Origin: JAKLQR01 sp963753165
Lineage (GTDB): Bacteria; Nitrospirota; Thermodesulfovibrionia; Thermodesulfovibrionales; SM23-35
Assembly: GCA_963753165.1 (NCBI GenBank)
Contig: CAVWBP010000002.1
Coordinates: forward strand, 62,001 to 126,000
Length of the DNA: 64,000 nt
Direction of reading: 5' to 3'
Part shown: positions 1 through 8,373 of the stretch, piece after piece
How positions within the stretch are numbered: the stretch's first letter is position 1
Layout: the number at the start of each line of letters is the position of its first letter
The notes under the pieces: model-generated
What the model was told of the DNA's origin: nothing
Databases searched by the model: none
The model's input: only the letters and a program-made list of their open reading frames with translations
Made by a program: the position numbers and the translations under genes

Positions 1-683
1 TGGGTGAGATACGGAACTGTACTCAGAAGCCCCTCAAGGTTCTCATCAAACCAGGTTTCATGATTTCCCGGAGCCGGGAAAAAGCGTCCGGGGAGACCCT
101 CCGGGTTCCCGGAAGGCAGTTTAGAGAGAAATCTTTCATGGAAGTCGTGCCAGAAAGGGCTTGTATCCCTTGTTTTCCCCTGATATCCGAAATAGGTCAT
201 ATCCCCAGTATTAAGGCAGAATGACGGACCGTTCCCGGAATCCTCTGCTCCCTCCTTCATTCCTGCGATAATATCGCGGTATACCCATGCCTGGCCTTCA
301 CTGCGCAGTGACACATCGGCTTGAGGCCCTTCCACTATAAGGCGCGGCCAACCATTCTTCAGGACGGTCAACCTGTATTTGTCAGGAAGTCCTTTGGGCC
401 AATACTTGAACCAATCCAGTTCTCCCGTATCGGGATCAAAGCTCATGATTTTCTCTACAGCCAGGTCCGGTCCATATGCATAGCGCTTGATTTGCTCGAA
501 GTATTTTTCGATTTCATCGGTTTGACCGGATTTATACGGAAGGTACCCCGGCAAACGGTTATCTCCAAAAACAACGAAGGAAAAAGATCCTTCCTGTTCT
601 TCTGCAAACGCTGAATGCTGATAAATAAGGAGCAGGGATACTGACAAGAGACTTAAGAGGACAGCAAATAATTTCCGTTTCAT
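1..683 (-). CDS. Exported calcineurin-like metallophosphoesterase, C-terminus cut off by window edge
   Basis: Reading the minus strand from an ATG at 683 gives an open frame to the window edge (about 227 residues seen). It starts with a Sec signal peptide (basic start, Leu-rich core, cleavage near AFA-EEQ). The mature part carries metallophosphoesterase metal-binding motifs in order: FVVFGDNR, then LNTGDMTYFG, then PAPGNHETW. These match the D-x-D / GD / GNHE blocks of the calcineurin-like family, although the first block reads GDN rather than D-x-H. A GGAGG lies 6 nt before the start. The substrate is unknown; phosphodiester or phosphomonoester hydrolysis in the periplasm is inferred. The C-terminal histidine motifs lie outside the window. 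Confidence 0.8.
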   Translation of the reverse strand, partial: MKRKLFAVLLSLLSVSLLLIYQHSAFAEEQEGSFSFVVFGDNRLPGYLPYKSGQTDEIEKYFEQIKRYAYGPDLAVEKIMSFDPDTGELDWFKYWPKGLPDKYRLTVLKNGWPRLIVEGPQADVSLRSEGQAWVYRDIIAGMKEGAEDSGNGPSFCLNTGDMTYFGYQGKTRDTSPFWHDFHERFLSKLPSGNPEGLPGRFFPAPGNHETWFDENLEGLLSTVPYLT

Positions 684-719
684 AGTATGCCTCCATAAAG
701 GGAACAGGTATGCTTGAAG

Positions 720-749
720 AGAATACCAAAAAAACCTGTAGTGCATCAA
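720..749 (-). promoter_or_regulatory. Probable promoter of the metallophosphoesterase gene
   Basis: On the minus strand, TTGATG (744-749) and TATTCT (720-725) are separated by 18 bp, with an extended TG before the -10. A short inverted repeat GTAGT-N6-ACTAC overlaps the -35. The predicted transcript would start about 30 nt before the ATG, leaving room for the GGAGG. Confidence 0.4.
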
Positions 750-797
750 CTACGACTATAGGAGAGACAATCGAAATTATTCGATTCCTCAGGGTTC

Positions 798-806
798 TGG
801 TATACT
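798..806 (+). promoter_or_regulatory. Extended -10 element directly before polX
   Basis: TGGTATACT has the TGnTATAxT form of an extended -10. Its hexamer ends 6 nt before the polX ATG at 813 and no good -35 is visible. Transcription would start at or next to the A of ATG, so the mRNA would be leaderless. No Shine-Dalgarno sequence is present, which agrees. Confidence 0.45.
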
Positions 807-812
807 TTTTTT

Positions 813-2543
813 ATGAAGAACCAGGAAGTCGCGCGGATTTTTAATGACATCGCGGACCTGCTTGAAATCAAGGGTGATAACCCGTTCCGTATCCGGGCAT
901 ACAGGCGGGCAGCGCTCAATATCGAAGGGCTTTCAAAGGATGTATCCCAGACCTTAAAGGATGAGCTGCTCAAAATACCCGGCATCGGACAGGACCTTGC
1001 AGGGAAGATCGGGGAATATACTGAAACCGGAAGAATACAGGCGTATGAAGACCTGAAAAAGGAAGTCCCCGGAGGGCTCAGCGCCCTCCTTTCCATTCCG
1101 GGACTCGGTCCGAAGACCGCAAAACTCCTCTTCGAACAATTGCAGATCACAAATCTGGAAGAGCTCGAACGGTATGCGCAGGAACATAAACTGAGCGGTT
1201 TGCCGGGCATCAAGGAAAAAACAGAGGAGCATATCCTGAAAGGGATCGGGATGCTGAAGCGGGGGATGGAAAGACAGCCGTTGGGAAGAGTCCTGCCGAT
1301 AGCCAACGACATACTTGAATGCCTCAGAAAAGACCCTGTCGTGAAGAAACTGAGCATAGCGGGAAGCATACGCCGGTGGAAAGATACGATCAAGGATATC
1401 GATATCCTCGCAACATCGGAAGATCCGAAATCTGTCATGAATACCTTCGTGCATCTGCCGCAGGTGAAAGGGATACTCATGCATGGTCCGACGAAGTCGA
1501 GCGTGATTATTCAGGAAGGGCTGCAGGTGGACCTCCGGGTTGTTGAGGAGGAGAGTTTCGGGGCGGCGCTTGCCTATTTCACCGGCAGCAAGGAGCATAA
1601 CATACGCCTGAGAGAAATGGCGGTAAGGGGCGGATTAAAAATCAATGAGTACGGGATATTCAGGGAAAAAGATAACAGGAAACTCGGAGGGGCAAAGGAG
1701 GAAGAGGTCTATAAGCACCTTGGTCTTCCCTATATCCCCCCTGAACTGCGCGAAGACTTGGGAGAAATCGAGGCTGCGCTGCAGGGGACGCTGCCGAAGC
1801 TCGTGGAACTCAGGGACATAAAGGGAGACCTCCATGTCCATACGAAACGGAGTGACGGAAGTCATGATTTTGACGAATTGATCGAGGCAGCACGGGCGAG
1901 GGGGTATGAATATATCGCGATAACCGATCATTCAAAAGGGCTTGGAATTGCGCGGGGATTAACGCCGGAACGTCTTATCGAAGAAAAAAAGGAGATCGAT
2001 GCCCTGAACAAACGGCTGAGAGGGTTTAAGCTCCTCGCAGGCACCGAGGTCGATATCAGGAGCAACGGCGAGATCGATTTCCCGGACGAAATACTCAGGA
2101 CGCTGGATATTGTGGTCGCATCCATCCATTCGGGATTCCGTCAGGGCAGGGAACAGCTCACCGGCAGGCTCATATCCGCCATGAAGAACCCCTATGTTTC
2201 TATTATTGCCCACCCCACAGGGAGACTTATCGGAGAGCGGGACCCCTATGAGTTGGATATGGACGAATTTCTGAGGGCGGCACAGGCAACAGGGACGGCC
2301 ATAGAGATCAACGCATATCCTCTCAGGCTGGACCTGAATGACGTCTATGCAAAAAAGGCGAAGGAGATGGGCATCCCCATAGCAATCAGCACGGATGCCC
2401 ATGTCACCACCCAGTTCGAATACATGGGGTACGGTGTATCTATCGCAAGACGGGGCTGGCTCGAAAAGAGCGATATCCTCAATACCCTGAGTTATGCTTC
2501 GCTTGTAAAGGCGCTGAAGAAGAAGAGACCGGGCAAAAAATAA
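813..2543 (+). CDS. polX: DNA polymerase/3'-5' exonuclease PolX
   Basis: Family X DNA polymerase (576 aa, the normal length for bacterial PolX) acting in gap filling and base-excision-type repair. Helix-hairpin-helix segments occur near residues 53-70, 93-111 and 129-142. The palm has GSIRRWKDTIKDIDI with catalytic D195 and D197, and a third Asp at 240 (LQVDLRVV). A C-terminal PHP exonuclease domain starts at about 336 with GDLHVHTKRSDGSHD and continues with AITDHSKG and a late STDAH. The ATG at 813 has no ribosome binding site but sits 6 nt behind an extended -10, so it may be leaderless. It is divergent from the phosphoesterase gene. Confidence 0.95.
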   Translation: MKNQEVARIFNDIADLLEIKGDNPFRIRAYRRAALNIEGLSKDVSQTLKDELLKIPGIGQDLAGKIGEYTETGRIQAYEDLKKEVPGGLSALLSIPGLGPKTAKLLFEQLQITNLEELERYAQEHKLSGLPGIKEKTEEHILKGIGMLKRGMERQPLGRVLPIANDILECLRKDPVVKKLSIAGSIRRWKDTIKDIDILATSEDPKSVMNTFVHLPQVKGILMHGPTKSSVIIQEGLQVDLRVVEEESFGAALAYFTGSKEHNIRLREMAVRGGLKINEYGIFREKDNRKLGGAKEEEVYKHLGLPYIPPELREDLGEIEAALQGTLPKLVELRDIKGDLHVHTKRSDGSHDFDELIEAARARGYEYIAITDHSKGLGIARGLTPERLIEEKKEIDALNKRLRGFKLLAGTEVDIRSNGEIDFPDEILRTLDIVVASIHSGFRQGREQLTGRLISAMKNPYVSIIAHPTGRLIGERDPYELDMDEFLRAAQATGTAIEINAYPLRLDLNDVYAKKAKEMGIPIAISTDAHVTTQFEYMGYGVSIARRGWLEKSDILNTLSYASLVKALKKKRPGKK

Positions 2544-2601
2544 CAGCGCATGCTTTTGACTTTAGACTTTTGTCCCCGGTTTTGCAATAATTGAGGGAGA
2601 G

Positions 2602-4008
2602 ATGAAGAAGAAGGTTGTAGTTTTTGAAACAGACCCGGGAGTTTTAGAATTTCTCAAATCCTTCTTCAAGGGGAGGAGTGAGTACGCGGTCTCTTTTGTC
2701 AGGGGTGAGAGGAGCGCCCTCATCAGAACCATTGCCAGGAGAGAACCGGATGTCCTTATAATCAGCAGCCCAGAGGGCCTCAAACACATTCACCCTGCTG
2801 AGGTGAGATGCCCGATTGTCGGGATAGTCTCGACGGACCAGACAAAAGGCATCCGTTCGGTTGTCCATTCAGATGTCGAATGTTATTTATTGAGCCCTTT
2901 CCACAAGGATGAACTCGATACTAAACTGAGACTGGCGACCAGGGAACACAGCTGGTTCGACATCCTTGACAGAGACAAAGAAAACCTGCAGGCGGTTTTG
3001 GAACTGACCAATCTGGTCTCGTCAACGTTGAATCCGAAGCAGGTGCTCGATATCATTGTCAAAAAAATATCGAGAACCATCAACCTGAAACGGTGTTCAT
3101 TTTTCAGTATCGGCATCGGCAAGCAGAAATCCGCAGAAGTGGTCTCTTCCTCTGATCTTGTCGGTTCACAAAAAATAACGGTCGACCTGAAGAAGTATCC
3201 GGAGATAAGAAAAGCCCTTTCTTCCCGGAAGACGATTATCGTGAAAGACGCGCAGAGAGACCCCCTGATGAAAGAAGTGAAGAGTATGATTGCCCCCCTG
3301 AAAATACGGAGCATTATCGTTGTGCCCGTGATATTCCGTGACGAGGTGATAGGCACACTGGTGCTGAGCACTACAAAGGCAGGTCATTCTTTCAGCAAGA
3401 AAGAGATACAGTTATTCACGTCACTTGCGAAAGCCTCTGCGAATGCCCTCTATAATGCGTTTCTCTATGAACACCTCGATAAGGAAAAGACGCGGCTCGA
3501 AAAGCTCGCCATCACCGATTACCTGACCGGCATCTACAACGTGCGGTATTTCTATAACAGGCTTGAGGAAGAATTCAGCAGGGCGGAGAGGTATGGACTG
3601 CCACTGAGCTGCATCATGGTTGATATCGACCACTTTAAAAAAATTAACGACACCCTGGGGCACAGAGTCGGGGACATCGTGCTGAGAGAATTCGCGCAGC
3701 TTGTGAAAAGACATACGAGAAAATCGGATATATTCGCGCGGTACGGCGGTGAGGAATTTATCATGCTGCTCCCCCAGACTTCACGGAAAGGAGCAATGAG
3801 AGAGGCTGAAAGGGTCAGAGAGGCTGTCAGTGAGCATTCTTTTTCTGCTGAAAAAACTGCGGTCAGCATCACAGTCAGTGTGGGTGTGACTTCATTCCCT
3901 CACGCAAAAATCAAAAATCATGACGATCTGATCCATTGTGCCGACACCGCAATGTTCGAGGCCAAGAAAAAAGGCCGGAATATGGTCAATGTATTCCCTG
4001 CAAAGTAA
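2602..4008 (+). CDS. Diguanylate cyclase with degenerate receiver and GAF domains
   Basis: 468 aa. Residues 1-115 resemble a response-regulator receiver (KKKVVVFETDPGVLEFL), but the strand that normally ends in the phospho-accepting Asp reads PDVLIISS, so phosphorylation is unlikely. Residues about 145-280 form a GAF-like sensor domain. The C-terminus (about 305-465) is a GGDEF domain with GGEEF at 382-386, and RKSD five residues before it matches the RxxD inhibitory site for cyclic-di-GMP. The family makes c-di-GMP from two GTP, commonly to control attachment and motility, which would suit a cell with type IV pili. Start is ATG after GAGGGAGAG. Confidence 0.88.
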   Translation: MKKKVVVFETDPGVLEFLKSFFKGRSEYAVSFVRGERSALIRTIARREPDVLIISSPEGLKHIHPAEVRCPIVGIVSTDQTKGIRSVVHSDVECYLLSPFHKDELDTKLRLATREHSWFDILDRDKENLQAVLELTNLVSSTLNPKQVLDIIVKKISRTINLKRCSFFSIGIGKQKSAEVVSSSDLVGSQKITVDLKKYPEIRKALSSRKTIIVKDAQRDPLMKEVKSMIAPLKIRSIIVVPVIFRDEVIGTLVLSTTKAGHSFSKKEIQLFTSLAKASANALYNAFLYEHLDKEKTRLEKLAITDYLTGIYNVRYFYNRLEEEFSRAERYGLPLSCIMVDIDHFKKINDTLGHRVGDIVLREFAQLVKRHTRKSDIFARYGGEEFIMLLPQTSRKGAMREAERVREAVSEHSFSAEKTAVSITVSVGVTSFPHAKIKNHDDLIHCADTAMFEAKKKGRNMVNVFPAK

Positions 4009-4026
4009 TTGATGCCTCCCTGAATC

Positions 4027-4035
4027 TGGTAAAAT
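4027..4035 (+). promoter_or_regulatory. Extended -10 element before the DHH/CBS/CCA gene
   Basis: TGGTAAAAT fits an extended -10 (TGnTAAAAT). The hexamer ends 5 nt before the GTG at 4041 and there is no Shine-Dalgarno sequence in between. A leaderless transcript beginning at the GTG is predicted. A weak TTGATG lies at 4009-4014 with a short spacer. Confidence 0.4.
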
Positions 4036-4040
4036 AGATC

Positions 4041-6641
4041 GTGGAAATAATAACGTCCCATATGAATGCCGATTTCGACTCCCTCGCTTCGATGGTCGCC
4101 GCAAAAAAACTGTATCCCGATGCAGTGATTGTCTTTCCCGGCTCCCAGGAAAAGAAGCTGCGGGATTTTCTCGAAACATTTGATCCGGTAGAGATCAAGC
4201 GTATCAAGGATATTGACCTTTCCCTGGTAACCAGGCTGATTATCGTTGACACCAAAATACCGGCCAGGATCGGACCACTCGCGGAACTTCTGTCGAGGAA
4301 GAATTTAAAAATCCATATTTATGACCACCACCCTTTCAGTAAAGGGGATATCCGCGGCGAGGTGGAGAAGATCGAGAATGTCGGCGCAACGGCGACAATC
4401 TTCACCGAGATATTGAAGAACAGGAAACGGTATCCGACGCCGATAGAAGCAACAATCCTTGCCCTGGGTATCTACGAGGAAACAGGCTGTTTCCTCTTCC
4501 CCTCGACAACCGAAAGGGATATGCTCGCAGCAGCCTATCTCCTGAAAAGGGGTGCAAATCTCAACATTGTATCGAGCTTCATCAAGATGGAACTGACTAT
4601 GGAGGAATTCGACATCCTGAACAAGCTTGTCCAGTCGTCGAAAGACCATGTGGTGAAGGGGATACGGATTAAGATAGCAAAAGCCTCCTGCGAACAGTAT
4701 CTCGGTGATGCAGCCCACCTTGCACATCGTATGATAGATATGGACGACATAGACGCGGTGATTGTTCTTCTCGCAATGGAGGGGAAAATACTGCTGGTGG
4801 CCCGGAGCAAAGCGCCGGAACTCGATGTATCAAATATCATGAAGGGATTCGGCGGCGGGGGGCATCCGACCGCAGCTTCGGCAACGGTGAAGGAAGCAAC
4901 ACTCGAGGGGGTTGAGGACAGTCTTGTAGAGAGCATCAATGAGAATGTAAAACCGGGCAAGACTGCATCGGATGTCATGACACGGCCCGTTGTTACCATT
5001 CAGGGTGAACTTCCCATTAAAGAGGCAGAGGCGATGATGACCCGGTATGGGGTGAATGTTCTCCCGGTACTGAAAGGGGAGAAATACGCCGGCCTCATCT
5101 CCCGTGAATTCGTTGAGAAGGCGCTTTACCACGGATTCGGAAAGAGCAGGGCGATTGATTTTGCGACGACTGACGCCAGTATTGTCACTCCGGAAAGTCC
5201 CGTCAGGGAGATCGAAACGGTGATGATCGAGCAGAATCAGAGATTCATGCCTGTTATCCACGACGGAAAGATTGTCGGGGCGATAACACGGACAGATCTC
5301 CTCCGCACTCTTTATGAAGAATTTTTAAGGAGGCGCAGAATCGAGGAAACGCTTACAAAGGAAAAACAGACAATCGGCAGAAATCTCTCATCGTGGCTGA
5401 GAGAACGGTTCCCGGCGAATGTCTTCGGCCTCCTGAAACTCGCCGGAGAGGTTGCGGAGGAAAAGGGCTTTCAGGCGTATCTCGTCGGTGGTTCTGTGAG
5501 AGACCTGCTCAGGGGGGAGGAAAACCTCGATATAGACATTGTGATAGAAGGGGAAGGAATCGCCTTCGCAAGAATATTCGGGGAACGGGTGCACGCAAAA
5601 GTGAGGACACACCAGAAGTTCGGCACTGCACAGATATTCACAAACGGGACAAAACTGGATGTTGCAACGGCGAGAACCGAATATTACGAATCCCCTGCAG
5701 CCCTTCCGAAGGTCGAGACTTCATCCATCAAGAAAGACCTTTACCGGAGGGACTTTACCATCAATACGCTTGCGGTGAAACTGAATCCGAGGGATTTTGG
5801 CCTCCTCACGGATTTTTTTGGAGGGCAGAGGGACCTGAGGGAAAAGACACTCAGGGTGCTCCATAACCTCAGTTTTGTGGAAGATCCGACCCGCGCATTC
5901 AGGGCGGTCAGATTTTCAGAACGGTTTGGGTTCAAGATCGGCAAACATACGGAAAATCTTATCAGATCTACTATAGAAATGAATCTCTTCGAAAAACTTT
6001 CCGGCCCGAGGCTCTACGAGGAACTCCTCATTTCATTCCAGGAGACGGACCCTATTAAGACACTGAAGAGGCTTTCCGTTTACGGGCTTCTGAAGGTTAT
6101 TCATCCCCGGCTCGAATTTACCGAGGAACTGGAAACGACACTCAGGTCACTGCAGGAAACACTCTCGTGGTTTAATCTTCTTTTCCTTGAAGAGAAGACA
6201 GACCGGGGCATCCTCTATCTCATGGTTCTGTTGTCAGGTCTCAAGGAAGAAGACGTGAGGAGCGTGCTCGACAGACTCTCGCCGCCGCCAAAAACAAGGG
6301 AACTTATACTCAAGGGTTTGTCCCGGGCAAAGGATATCCTGAGAAGGCTCCCTCTGGATGACCCGGTAGAAACATATGCGTTGCTGAGCAATCTTGATCT
6401 CGAGACAGTGCTCTTCGTAATGGCGCTAAGCAAGGACAGAAAGAAGCAGAAGGTGATATCTCATTATCTTACGGAATTAAGAAATATCAGGACGATTCTT
6501 ACAGGCAAAGATTTAAAGAAGATGGGAATTCCTCCGGGGCCTCTCTACTCAACGATTCTCAAAGAACTTCTCGATGAGAAACTCAGGGGGCATCTGAAAT
6601 CGCGTGATGATGAAGAACGGTTCGTGAGTTCCCGGATTTAA
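4041..6641 (+). CDS. DHH-CBS-CBS-tRNA nucleotidyltransferase fusion (CCA-/A-adding type)
   Basis: 866-aa multidomain protein. Residues 1-300 are a DHH/DHHA1 phosphoesterase: NADFDSLA (9-16), IVDTK, IYDHHPF with DHH at 95-97, and the DHHA1 glycine loop GGGGHPTAAS (271-280). Two CBS domains follow (about 310-365 and 370-425). The rest is a class II poly(A) polymerase/CCA-adding domain with LVGGSVRDLL (481-490) and the metal ligands of DIDIVIEGEG (D497, D499). Such fusions are known, for example in Aquifex and Deinococcus lineages, where the transferase part adds A or CC to tRNA 3' ends. The nuclease substrate here is unknown. A GTG start is chosen because the first DHH strand (MEIITSH) is needed. 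Confidence 0.9.
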   Translation: MEIITSHMNADFDSLASMVAAKKLYPDAVIVFPGSQEKKLRDFLETFDPVEIKRIKDIDLSLVTRLIIVDTKIPARIGPLAELLSRKNLKIHIYDHHPFSKGDIRGEVEKIENVGATATIFTEILKNRKRYPTPIEATILALGIYEETGCFLFPSTTERDMLAAAYLLKRGANLNIVSSFIKMELTMEEFDILNKLVQSSKDHVVKGIRIKIAKASCEQYLGDAAHLAHRMIDMDDIDAVIVLLAMEGKILLVARSKAPELDVSNIMKGFGGGGHPTAASATVKEATLEGVEDSLVESINENVKPGKTASDVMTRPVVTIQGELPIKEAEAMMTRYGVNVLPVLKGEKYAGLISREFVEKALYHGFGKSRAIDFATTDASIVTPESPVREIETVMIEQNQRFMPVIHDGKIVGAITRTDLLRTLYEEFLRRRRIEETLTKEKQTIGRNLSSWLRERFPANVFGLLKLAGEVAEEKGFQAYLVGGSVRDLLRGEENLDIDIVIEGEGIAFARIFGERVHAKVRTHQKFGTAQIFTNGTKLDVATARTEYYESPAALPKVETSSIKKDLYRRDFTINTLAVKLNPRDFGLLTDFFGGQRDLREKTLRVLHNLSFVEDPTRAFRAVRFSERFGFKIGKHTENLIRSTIEMNLFEKLSGPRLYEELLISFQETDPIKTLKRLSVYGLLKVIHPRLEFTEELETTLRSLQETLSWFNLLFLEEKTDRGILYLMVLLSGLKEEDVRSVLDRLSPPPKTRELILKGLSRAKDILRRLPLDDPVETYALLSNLDLETVLFVMALSKDRKKQKVISHYLTELRNIRTILTGKDLKKMGIPPGPLYSTILKELLDEKLRGHLKSRDDEERFVSSRI

Positions 6642-6662
6642 CCCCGGTTTTTACATATCCAC

Positions 6663-6700
6663 CGGTATTCTATGCGGGATAATACCCCGTTATTTTTTCA
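6663..6700. terminator. Weak hairpin between convergent genes
   Basis: GGTATT (6664-6669) can pair with AATACC (6681-6686), and a T-rich stretch (TTATTTTTT) follows on the plus strand. It lies between the stop of the fusion gene and the stop of the convergent thiamine-binding gene. The stem is only 6 bp with an 11-nt loop, so this is a tentative call. Confidence 0.3.
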
Positions 6701-6995
6701 GTGATTTCCCGATTCTTTTTTCGAGCGACTTCACCTTCATCTCGATGCGGTTCGGTTTCCCCTTCCGGTCGTCTATGGTAATTGTTGTGACCGCTCGTTC
6801 GCCTTTTTTCATAACCGTCCCGTGGCACTTCTTCACGAGTTTCATAATTTCATCCCATTCACCTTCAACAACAGTGCCCATGGGGTTCAGCTTGTAAGGG
6901 AGTCCGCTGGCGTCAACAATTTTCAGAACCTCCGCGAGTTGAGCCCCCAGGCTGCTTCCAATGCCGATAGGGATAACACTGAATTCTACAAGCAT
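6690..6995 (-). CDS. MTH1187/YqgV family thiamine-binding protein
   Basis: 101 aa, the usual size for this ferredoxin-fold family (formerly DUF77). The sequence has the family hallmarks MLVEFSVIPIG at the start, a YKLNPMGTVVEGEWDEIM stretch, then ITIDDRKG near the end. Members bind thiamine or a related small molecule and often sit near thiamine or redox genes, but no such neighbours are seen here. AAGGAGG lies 6 nt before the ATG. It reads toward the DHH fusion gene and away from hup. No TPP-riboswitch-like leader is visible. Confidence 0.85.
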   Translation of the reverse strand: MLVEFSVIPIGIGSSLGAQLAEVLKIVDASGLPYKLNPMGTVVEGEWDEIMKLVKKCHGTVMKKGERAVTTITIDDRKGKPNRIEMKVKSLEKRIGKSLKK

Positions 6996-7098
6996 GGCAA
7001 TCCTCCTTTTTACGGGATGGACAATAATTATGAAGGTTTTTCAAAGAGGAGAGGCAATGAACATTGCCCCTCCTCTATAAGTAGTAAGGCATGCAAAT

Positions 7099-7371
7099 TT
7101 ATTTAACGGCGTCTTTCAGAGCTTTTCCAGACGTGAATTTCGGGATTTTTGCTGCAGGAATGGTAATAACTTCACCGGTTCTCGGGTTGCGGCCTTTTCT
7201 GGTCTTTCTTTTCGTTACCGAAAAAGTACCAAAGCCGACAAGCGTTACCTTCTGCCCTTTTTTCATGGCGGATCTGATAGCGTTTAATGTGGAATCGAGT
7301 GCCCGGGACGCATCTGCCTTGCTTAACCCCGTGCCTGATGCGATCTTGTCGATCAATTCTGCTTTTGTCAT
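7099..7371 (-). CDS. hup: HU family histone-like DNA-binding protein
   Basis: 90 aa, the exact size of HU. It has the N-terminal helical dimer part (MTKAELIDKIASGTGLS), GFGTFSV, and the DNA-binding arm KTRKGRNPRTGEVITIP, ending in FTSGKALKDAV. HU bends and compacts DNA non-specifically as a dimer and assists replication and recombination. An AAAGGGGGG ribosome site precedes the ATG, and a plausible promoter lies 65-94 nt upstream of the start. Confidence 0.95.
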   Translation of the reverse strand: MTKAELIDKIASGTGLSKADASRALDSTLNAIRSAMKKGQKVTLVGFGTFSVTKRKTRKGRNPRTGEVITIPAAKIPKFTSGKALKDAVK

Positions 7372-7847
7372 CTGATTTTCCCCCCTTTCATTCTTAAGAT
7401 TATGGATAAATATGCAGGTAATAAATGCTGAAATAACAGTATCAAGGAAGAAATCCTTTTGTCAAGCCAAAAATGATGGTTTGACCTTAGAAAAACTCAT
7501 GCCAGATGCTGTTTTGCAAGGAGATGGAGAAGAAAAATTTTCGCAATGAATATATCACCGGAACGATTGGAAAATCCTTTGAGAAAATCCGGGAAAAAGA
7601 TGTTTCGTTTATTTTCTCATTCCCTATGAATACAGCAGATATCCGAAAGCTTTCGGGACTCATTCTCGGTCTAACACCCTCCGCGAGCAATTTTATTGGC
7701 TGGCGATATGGCCCTTGTCCGTGTGCAGAAGGTGAAACAGGATGTCGGGCAACCTAATGCGTGCCATTTAACATTTTTTCCAATAAAACAATATGTAGTA
7801 CTTCTTTGCAGCATTGTATACAGAATATAGGAAATTCTATTTTTTTC
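7372..7847. other. AT-rich intergenic region between hup and mraZ
   Basis: About 475 bp separating the divergent hup and the dcw cluster. It holds the hup promoter at one end. An open frame at 7506-7757 overlaps another on the opposite strand. Neither has recognisable protein features, and base composition is lower in GC than the flanking genes. No RNA gene is recognised. Confidence 0.5.
7436..7465 (-). promoter_or_regulatory. Probable hup promoter
   Basis: On the minus strand a perfect TTGACA (7460-7465) and TACTGT (7436-7441) are separated by 18 bp, with TG one base before the -10 hexamer. The predicted start is near 7429, giving a leader of about 58 nt that contains the purine-rich ribosome site. 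Confidence 0.5.
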
Positions 7848-7876
7848 TTGACATTCTTTTTTTTCACTACTATTAT
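7848..7876 (+). promoter_or_regulatory. Main dcw promoter (PmraZ)
   Basis: A perfect -35 TTGACA at 7848-7853 and a -10 TATTAT at 7871-7876 are separated by exactly 17 bp. Transcription should start near 7883, about 29 nt before the mraZ ATG. This is the best sigma-70-type promoter in the window and should drive the division cluster. Confidence 0.8.
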
Positions 7877-7878
7877 TG

Positions 7879-7905
7879 AGTGGTAGAAAGTGGTAGAAAG
7901 TGGAG
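7879..7905 (+). promoter_or_regulatory. MraZ box: three 10-bp direct repeats at the transcription start
   Basis: Three GTGG cores occur at exact 10-bp spacing (GTGGTAGAAA twice, then GTGGAGG). This matches the direct-repeat organisation of known MraZ operators (TGGG- or AAAGTG-type repeats upstream of mraZ). The box covers the predicted start site, and its third repeat merges into the mraZ ribosome binding site, so MraZ binding would block its own operon. Confidence 0.75.
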
Positions 7906-7911
7906 GGAATA

Positions 7912-8364
7912 ATGCCGGCTTTCTCAGGTAAATATTACTACACGGTTGATCCGAAAGGGAGAATCATCATCCCTGCTCCTTTCCGAGAAATTATCATAGC
8001 CAATTATAGCACAAAACTTTTTATCACAAACGCCCTGTTTGACAATTGTCTCTGCATCTATCCGATGGAAGAATGGCACAGACTCCAGGAACAGGTGAGA
8101 ACAAAACCGAGGTCCGATGAAGCGATCAGGTATTACCTGAGAAGGGTGGTCGCGTCGGCAATCGAAACAGAAATCGATAAACAGGGGCGGGTTCTTGTTC
8201 CGTCTGCATTGCGTGAGGATGCAAAGATCAATGGGAATGTGGTGCTCGCAGGACAGATAGAGAGGATCGAATTATGGGACAGGAACGAGTGGGACATGTT
8301 GTACGACCCTGCGAAGATAGACCGGAAAGCCATAGAGGAAAAACTTGCTGCCTATGGTCTTTAA
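7912..8364 (+). CDS. mraZ: Transcriptional regulator MraZ
   Basis: 150 aa from the ATG at 7912, which follows GGAGGGA. An in-frame GTG at 7900 lies inside the operator repeats and is less likely. It has two SpoVT/AbrB-type domains, YYTVDPKGRIIIPAPFRE near the start and TEIDKQGRVLVPSALRE in the second half. MraZ forms ring-shaped oligomers that bind direct repeats upstream of its own gene and regulate the division and wall cluster. The operator is visible immediately upstream. rsmH follows after 9 nt. Confidence 0.95.
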   Translation: MPAFSGKYYYTVDPKGRIIIPAPFREIIIANYSTKLFITNALFDNCLCIYPMEEWHRLQEQVRTKPRSDEAIRYYLRRVVASAIETEIDKQGRVLVPSALREDAKINGNVVLAGQIERIELWDRNEWDMLYDPAKIDRKAIEEKLAAYGL

Positions 8365-8373
8365 CCATGCAGC

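Noticed and set aside
746..1598. Long open frames on the minus strand inside polX
   Set aside because: They lie entirely within a well-supported gene and their translations have no protein-like pattern; the same applies to the other long antisense frames across the window.
6996..7098. TPP riboswitch for the thiamine-binding gene
   Set aside because: The leader is only about 20-100 nt and lacks the conserved CTGAGA and ACCTGA-type core sequences.
7506..7757. 83-codon open frame upstream of mraZ, with an AAGGAG next to an internal ATG
   Set aside because: No recognisable protein features, an equally long frame on the other strand, AT-rich composition unlike nearby genes, and the ribosome site touches the ATG. 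Not called.
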